Shown piece by piece: positions 57,696 to 64,000 of a DNA stretch of 64,000 nt. Position 1 is the stretch's first letter. Each line of letters opens with the position of its first letter. The stretch is from Panorpa germanica (lineage: Eukaryota; Arthropoda; Insecta; Mecoptera; Panorpidae): the NCBI GenBank assembly GCA_963678705.1, contig OY783223.1, positions 5,084,001-5,148,000 on the forward strand, in the 5' to 3' direction. The notes under the pieces are model-generated. The model saw nothing but the letters and a program-made list of their open reading frames with translations. It was not told where the DNA came from and did not search any database. Made by a program: the position numbers and the translations under genes.

Positions 57696-59002
57696 AATGT
57701 ATGTATTAGGTTTCCAGCATTAAAATAACCATGAATAGGTATTCTAATTATAATTATAAACAATTATAAGCATGAATATAATGAGCGCTAATCGCAATTC
57801 CTAACATATCTATCAACACTAAAAAATAGAAAATATGTTTTTTTCATTAAAACATAAAAAATAATGTAATATTTTGATACAATGAGCTAAAAATAGGCAC
57901 CCGTGTTAAATTATATGTGTATAAATATGTAGTTAGTTTTGTGGGATATTTAAATATAGGAGTTTAATATGTTTATAAAAAATAAGAATTTGGGGTCAAG
58001 CAGGTTTATTTAAAGTTCATACAGTATAGTATAGTACAGATCCATTATATAAATAAGTTATATATATTTTTCTATACAGCCAGCATCTTACCCGAAACCC
58101 ACGCGCGACCCCCCGCTACATGTACTCTCTTTTATCTACCCCCGGGGGGTTAACAATGTTCATTGAAAAATTCACAGATTGTAGAATTCTAGGAAAAATT
58201 ATACGCCAACCTAATATATTAATATGATGTAGAAAATTGTCCACTTTGCAACGGACGTTATGAAAGAAAAATACTGAGAATTCTTGCAATTTTCATTTTT
58301 ATATACACATGTATTTTTTTACAATATTAATGAGGGATTTATAATTATATACAACTCAATTGGCTGTACGAATTAAAAGTAAACTAGCCAGTTTTAATAT
58401 ACTAAACTAAATACAGATAATGCTAAAAAGCTGCTAGCTATCGCTTTAATACGATAAATCCAATGCATCTGATGTCAGCTGTAGAAGCTTAGCTTAAGGG
58501 AGGGGTTACGGTTTTCACTTTCGAAAAATCCAATTTTTTTTTTATTTTATCTTATTGTTTAACATTTCAAGAATATGTCCTTAAAATTTTGAGCCGATCT
58601 AAGCAATATTCTTGAAGTTATTGTCTTATTAATCCGGTATATTATATCGTATTATATGTTAATCAGGTATACAGTTTATTCATTGCTATAGTCCTGACGC
58701 GTTTTTCTCAAAACTACTTTTTCAAAGTCCGTGTTCACTGCCACTTAAAAACTAATTGACCGATTCATTTCAAACTTCGTACACATTTTCTACATATAAA
58801 ATACCTCCCCCCAACGTTTAGATATAAATATTTTTTTTACATTAAGGGTGTTTCCCACCCACAAAATGGCAGAATTTTTCGTGCAAAATAACAGTTTACA
58901 CTTATGACAAGATAGTATGCTACGTTATCATACTTGCTGCAAATATTTTTGCATTTTTGTTATTATTATAAATGATAAAAATGATATATTTTACATACTT
59001 AA

Positions 59003-59006
<4 letters not shown>
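57691..59006. other. Unassigned; possible decayed element 58495-58870
   Basis: 58495-58520 reads TTAAGGGAGGGGTTACGG, and the following sequence has the style of a short non-coding transposon (TTGAGCCGATCTAAGC, ACTAATTGACCGATTCATTT), but no matching right end was found. 58080-58150 is a G+C-rich patch (CCCGAAACCCACGCGCGACC, CTACCCCCGGGGGG) with no frame. Confidence 0.4.
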
Positions 59007-59063
<57 letters not shown>

Positions 59064-59082
59064 TATAAAAATATATATACAT
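59007..59082. repeat. (AT)n microsatellite
   Basis: About 55 bases of alternating AT, then an interrupted AT tail. Confidence 0.97.
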
Positions 59083-59703
59083 ATAAATTAGATTATTATA
59101 CGGAGATAATAAATGAGTATAACCTTCAACATATGTATATTATATTTATTTTATTTTATATAACTTACTTTAAAGACGCACGTAGAAATTATAATATTTT
59201 GAAAACAAATAGGAGAGCATGCATAATATAGTACATTATTTACATTTCATTGTTTTACGTTTGTTGAACACATAACACTGGAAATTGGTGCATATGATGA
59301 TCAAAAATTAATTATAAAAAATTCGAGCTTTTTATTTCTGTTTTTTTATCTTGAAGGTCAAAAATATATCATTTTACGCCAATACACATTAATAAATATG
59401 TAAATACAAGCTAATCGGTAATCGAATTATGCTTAAAAGTGGCCCCCGTTTACGAAGTGAGTATTAGTGAGTAGATCAACTGATCCTGGTCTCCTCTATC
59501 TGTACTGCAGTGATCGTGATAGTTAAATGCAACTAATGCAAATCGTGCATGACTTATCGCTCAGATTTATAATATTAGTACAGCAGCTTTATAAACTATC
59601 GGTTTGCACCATTGGATTACTTGACTGGAAAAACTCATCTAGTCAATTGTTGTTATTACTTCTTCAGCTATGACAGTTATATACAAAATTAAATTGCAAT
59701 ACC
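59083..59703. other. No feature seen
   Basis: Nothing identifiable on either strand. Confidence 0.45.
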
Positions 59704-60584
59704 TTAAAACCTCATTCCCACTCACTGTTTCGAAGTTTAATTTAAGTTTTTATTTAATATTTTAATCTACATTTCAGGTTTTCGTTATCACATTCGTGTT
59801 TTAATTTGAGTTTAGTTAATAACAATTAGTAATAGAATTTGTTTTAACTTCTTTATTTTTGACAAACTGACACTGAACTCCTTTTAAAAATAAATCCTAC
59901 TGCATTTTGACAGATTGTAGGTTGGAGGTTATAATATAGTTCTCTTTAAATTAGTATTTTTAATTTAGTAACATTGGACCTTGTAAGGTTCTAAAACAAC
60001 AAAGAAAACATAAATTAAAAATAGTGCAGGAAAAAACCTCATTCCCACTCACTGTTTTGATATTTAATTTACTGTTTTTATTTAATATTGTAATCTAGAT
60101 TTCAGGTTTTTGTTTAAGCATTCCTTTTCACATTTATGTTTTAATTTAAGTTTAGTTAATTTAGTTGGTGCGTATATATCGTTAGTAATATAAATTTCAG
60201 TATGTGAAATAATTAAAATAGCTATTTTTAATAACAATTAGTAATAGAAATTGTTTTCTCTTCTATATTTTTCAAAAACTGACATTAAACTTCTTTTAAA
60301 AGTAAATCCTACTGAATTTTGACAGATTGTCACATTTTGGAGGTTGTAATATAATATAGTTTTTCTTAATTTAATATTTTTAATTTAAAACATTGGACCT
60401 TGTAAGGTTCTAAAAAAACTAAGAAAACTTAAAAAATAAATTAAATTTAAAATGATACTGTGAATGACTACGCGTATTGCCATATGCTAAACAATTTAAA
60501 TTAAATTAAAGTAGTGAGTGGGAATGATACTAAGGACTACGCGTTTAAAATAAAATTAAAACAGTGAGTGGAAATCATACTTTA
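59704..60584 (+). mobile_element. CATTCCCACTCACTG MITE, host of a second copy
   Basis: It starts TTAAAACCTCATTCCCACTC and the family interior runs to about 60030 (AAAATAGTGCAGG). After an interruption it resumes at about 60534 with GACTACGCGTTTAAAATAAA and ends ACAGTGAGTGGAAATCATAC then TTTA. The outer copy has more deletions than the inner one, consistent with greater age. Confidence 0.8.
60031..60533 (+). mobile_element. CATTCCCACTCACTG MITE inserted in a related copy
   Basis: A complete copy (ACCTCATTCCCACTCACTG to AGTGAGTGGGAATGATACTA), close to 44131-44654. AGGA lies next to both ends (about 60028-60031 and 60533-60536), which may be a 4-bp target duplication. The host copy's interior continues on both sides. 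Confidence 0.82.
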
Positions 60585-61137
60585 GGCCATTTCCCACCTA
60601 CTCTTTTAATTTTAAGTTTGTAAATTTTTCTAAATCACTGAACTCTGCAACCATGATAATAACTAGGCCATTGCTTGAATAATAAACCGAAGAAAAGAAA
60701 TGTATCACCTTCTTATGATAGAAGTGATTAGCAGTATAACTTTTACTTTGCAGAAGTTATAGTTGGTTTAGTTTATATTCTTGTAATTTGCATCTAGGTA
60801 AATAATCTAAGAAGTCCCGTATCGTAGTCATTATCATAATATATTCTTACTAGTTGTTATTATCAGTTTAGTTATACTGCGCTAATAAGTTTATTATATC
60901 TGCGCTGTATATCAGAAATATTCATTAGGCTTACTGTGATGACGTCACTCGACGGATAATAATACGTATTATTTATTTATTTCCTTCAATAAATAATAAT
61001 ATATGCATTTCTATTTCGAATAAATATTTGTTGCACACGTATTTATTTTTTCGTTTGTTTTTCGTTTGGATTTAACAAAAATATCAATTTATATTAGACG
61101 ATGACACTGTACTATGACAAAACAATATCGTTAGTAC
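60585..61137. other. Unassigned
   Basis: The first bases (GGCCATTTCCCACCTACTCT) look like another, decayed MITE terminus. Nothing else is seen. Confidence 0.4.
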
Positions 61138-61970
61138 CAGAGGCGGCTTTAGGGGGTGGCAAGTAGAAAAATTCATTACTATATATTTATTTGAATCTCG
61201 CGCCTCGGTCTTTAGAAATCCCACTTCACAATGGGCTTGTGTCCTATGTCTTAATTTCTATAAAAGTGTACTATATATTGATAAAGTGAGTTACTAGAAC
61301 CTCAAATGTTCAATTATTTTTTAATAACTCCTTATATGTTAAGGGATACCAATTAAAAAAGTCATTTTATCTCTTTCATTATTAAAGGGATTCAACGTTG
61401 TACACGTGCAAGTGCATGTGACATCACAATCGCTGCCAACCTTACAGCTCATAAATCTCTGCTATATGTATTTATAAATCAAAATATCAAATAGTGTTTA
61501 CAGCTATTTCAAGGAACAATCAAATTTCAATATTATGTCTGCCTTAGCAGGACTAAATAAAATAAAAACTTATTATTCTTTGACTTGACTAGATTATTCG
61601 ACTACCACCAGCTACAAAACATTACCACAGCACTGACCTACTCAACAAATAACTGACGTTAAAATGCATTTCACGTCCTACAGATATGACCATTTCTAGC
61701 GCTAAAACTACATTCAACATTTAGATATTTAATAAAATAGACACGCCAATACACATTTATTAACACCAATTTCAATCAACAATTGAAAAATCGACCACTA
61801 AAAAATGAGGACACAAGCCTTACTTACTTACAATTTATATTAATTAAATGGCTAAGGCCGCCTCTGCTTACAATGTATACAGGTAATAGAATATGCCCTC
61901 TATATAATCCAATGATTGCTTTTTGTTCAAGGGTCTCTAGGGGGGCAAAATTTTTTTTTTTTGCGGCGAT
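61138..61970 (+). mobile_element. CAGAGGCGGCTTTAG element interrupted by a MITE
   Basis: 61138-61152 (CAGAGGCGGCTTTAG) and 61852-61866 (CTAAGGCCGCCTCTG) form an inverted pair with hAT-like ends. However, the bases outside do not form a matching 8-bp duplication, and homology to 12385-12770 continues beyond 61866 to about 61935. So the true limits are uncertain. It is interrupted by the MITE at 61231-61819. Frames at 61783-62097 and 61824-62021 lie in repeat sequence. Confidence 0.55.
61231..61819 (-). mobile_element. GGGCTTGTGTCC MITE, copy 7, inserted in another element
   Basis: Starts ATGGGCTTGTGTCCTATGTC and ends GAGGACACAAGCC; the last CAT is missing. The interior is close to 50243-50862. 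The left flank (...AGAAATCCCACTTCACA) and right flank (TTACTTACTTACAATTTA) are contiguous family sequence of the surrounding element as seen near 12430-12600. Confidence 0.88.
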
Positions 61971-62070
61971 GATATTGTTTCTTCTCGCGTTCATTATTGT
62001 TAGGTTGGTTACCCTGCTCATCCTACTTACTTACCACGTTCAGTTAATAGTTAATAATAATTTGTTTCAG

Positions 62071-62309
62071 AAGGTGCTGTGGATAAACAATCCATAGACA
62101 ATGGAAGAGCTGGAGAATAGTGTTGGTAATTCGGATATAGCATCGAGTGACTCTTCAGATACTCACGGTAACTCTAGTGACATAACTTCGTTAAGTACTT
62201 TAAGTATATCTGATAAATCGGATTCCCCTGGCTCTTCATCAGTGAATTCAACCGTTGTTCAGCCATCCCCAAGCCCGGAGACTTCAAAAGGCGTAGTAGC
62301 GGTACAAAG
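62071..62309 (+). CDS. Candidate first coding exon, serine-rich N-terminus, unknown gene
   Basis: TTTGTTTCAG (62061-62070) is a good 3' splice site. The exon then has 30 bases with an in-frame stop (TAG 62095-62097) before ATGG at 62101 in a favourable context (ACAATGG), so translation would start here. The frame runs 69 codons to CAAAG|GTAGGA at 62310, a weaker but acceptable donor. Unspliced, it stops at once (TAG 62311-62313). The product begins MEELENSVGNSDIASSDSSD; about 20 of 70 residues are Ser, many next to Asp. It ends PSPSPETSKGVVAVQ. This looks like a disordered N-terminal region, not a folded domain. Composition is clearly higher in G+C than the neighbouring intron-like DNA. The rest of the gene would lie beyond 64000 or in unseen exons. 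No family is recognised. An untranslated or chance exon remains possible. Confidence 0.55.
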
Positions 62310-64000
62310 GTAGGATTTCAAGCTAATTTTTTTCATTTAAATTTATCCTATAAATATTTAACAATATGTTCAACTTGCGCGGTATGTCCTCAAAGACACA
62401 ACTGTATCTATTTATTATTTCATTTAATTAAGTCCTAAAACGCCCTTAAACGTTCGAGTTTTAGTTTCTTATTTCACTAATACTTTATGAGAACACACGT
62501 GTCAGAATTTGTTTACAAAACATCTTGTTTTGGAGATTTTTCTCTCAAAATGAATTTTTTTGATACAAATTTTTCTAGTCTACAAAAATCGACGTTAATA
62601 ATTTTTTTTTGATATTCTGAAAACGTTATCTTCTAATGTCGATAAAGATTTACTTTTTGAATGCCAATTACTAAACCATTGAATTTAGCAGTCATCGAAT
62701 GTCCCGATTTGTAATCATTACTTCATTAACATAATTATTACACTAGTCAATTCATGCTAATTCACTACATTTACGAAATACCAATTAGTTTGGTTTTTGA
62801 TTTTACTGTTATAACACAAAGTGTTTCAAATGACGCGATACCGTAAACTATTTGACCATATGTAACATATTTTTTTTAACTAAAAATCAAAATACCTTTT
62901 CTTGTATGCTTTATTGGTTAGTGAGACCCTTAATTTTCTTCAATTTTTTGCACCCTAAAATTATCCTGATATTAAAATGACTATTTTAATTGCAAGAAAA
63001 TCACGTTTGAGTTCCTTATTGTTAACTTTATTAGTATATTTATAGAATTTAAGATATTGTTCCTTATTCAAAAAAATGGGCAATTGTACGGGGGAATCTC
63101 AAAGCAAACATTATCAAATGTATACTAGACTATAGCAAATTTACTTTGAATTGAAGGTAGTTTAAGATAAAATTACAGTGGGTACATTCTAATCTGTGGC
63201 AGAATTATACTGAAACTAAAATGGAAGTTGCAAGATAACTAATTGAAAAACTAGCCGCGAACGAAGTTTCCAACGAAAACGAAAAACGAGCCGTGTTTCG
63301 TGACTCTAGAATTTTTAACAATAGCATAATATGAGATTTTATGATGTCGTATGTATTTAAATACTTTTGAATAGTATTTGTGCACAACTTTGCTCATGAT
63401 GTCACCATCAAAAGCATGCAATGTAATTGCCCTATGGCCTTAGAAAACTGTAGTAAGCATGTTTGCTACAGACACTGGATAAGATGAAATCCGATGATAC
63501 GATCAGTTGCCTGGTATCTCTGTTTTTAATATGATAATTTGAATTTAAAAAAAATATACCTGTACAAATAGGAGGTGCACAGGTAAACGGTATCGCTCCC
63601 AGCAGCCAGATGTGCTGCATCCTTGCTAAACTTAAATAAGAAAGAAATATGTTGGGCTGTTGTCACCACACACTTGATCCGCATACTTAAAAATGAAACA
63701 GTGTCAGTGTTCAATTAATCATTTCAAATTATTATTAAATATTATTATTTTTAATAAAAATATTATAATAATATTGCACAAAATCGATGTACACAAAAAC
63801 GTGAACCAACATTTGTATGAAACGTTTATCGCATCGTCTGAAGCCGGCTTTATACTAATACTACAAACTTAGATTCAGTTGAATTTTAATCAAATTTTGA
63901 ATATAGTTCTCTTTTCGTGTTTGTTTGGGGGCTGTCGGATATTTTTTCTCTGTTATTAATTCAATTCTATTACAAAAAATATATGTTAGGTTCTGTATAA
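62310..64000. other. Intron-like AT-rich DNA, no further exon found
   Basis: No second exon with acceptor, frame and donor could be picked out. The minus frames at 63205-63387, 63432-63620 and 63526-63714 overlap each other and show no family features. Confidence 0.45.

Overview
This window looks like nuclear DNA from an AT-rich arthropod, most likely an insect. By eye it is roughly 30% G+C. It has no bacterial gene layout: the open frames are short and scattered, and most are chance frames. The identifiable content is a dense mix of eukaryotic mobile elements: a Helitron-like element, Tc1/mariner and hAT remnants, non-LTR retrotransposon tails, a tRNA-derived SINE and many short inverted-repeat elements (MITEs). 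The species cannot be named from the sequence alone.

Genes. No complete host gene can be read. Three candidate exons lie on the + strand. One is at 7021-7127 (open frame ending in a GTAAGT donor). One is at 9246-9307 (G+C-rich, between a strong acceptor and a GTAAGT donor). One is at 62071-62309 (acceptor, in-frame stop, then a start codon and a serine-rich frame). If all belong to one gene, the roughly 53 kb between the second and third is a TE-filled 5' intron. That link is inference. The protein is not recognised.

Layout. 1-9 kb: a 593-bp hAT-like MITE with exact 8-bp target duplications, two non-LTR tails, a long (AT)n tract, a TTAA-flanked MITE and the first two candidate exons. 10-17.4 kb: a MITE beginning GGGCTTGTGTCC, a SINE body, two more non-LTR tails, a Helitron-like element and a 563-bp palindrome made of two facing copies of one MITE. 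17.4-25 kb: mostly featureless, with one unexplained cluster of overlapping frames. 25-41.6 kb: scattered MITEs, two mariner remnants, a SINE carrying a MITE, and a jockey-type 3' end. 43-62 kb: the most repeat-rich part, with repeats nested in repeats. A hAT element sits in a MITE (53.2-54.6 kb), a SINE and a second MITE sit in another copy (56.5-57.5 kb), and a MITE sits in its own relative (59.7-60.6 kb). 62.3-64 kb has nothing recognisable.

The main value of the window is its insertion history. Several insertions are datable in order because an uninterrupted copy of the host repeat lies in the same window, which gives exact breakpoints and target-site duplications. No new defence, metabolic or regulatory system was found. 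The least explained items are the candidate exons, the frame cluster at 17.4-17.85 kb and an anonymous conserved repeat containing the sequence GCGTCACTAAAACCACTG.
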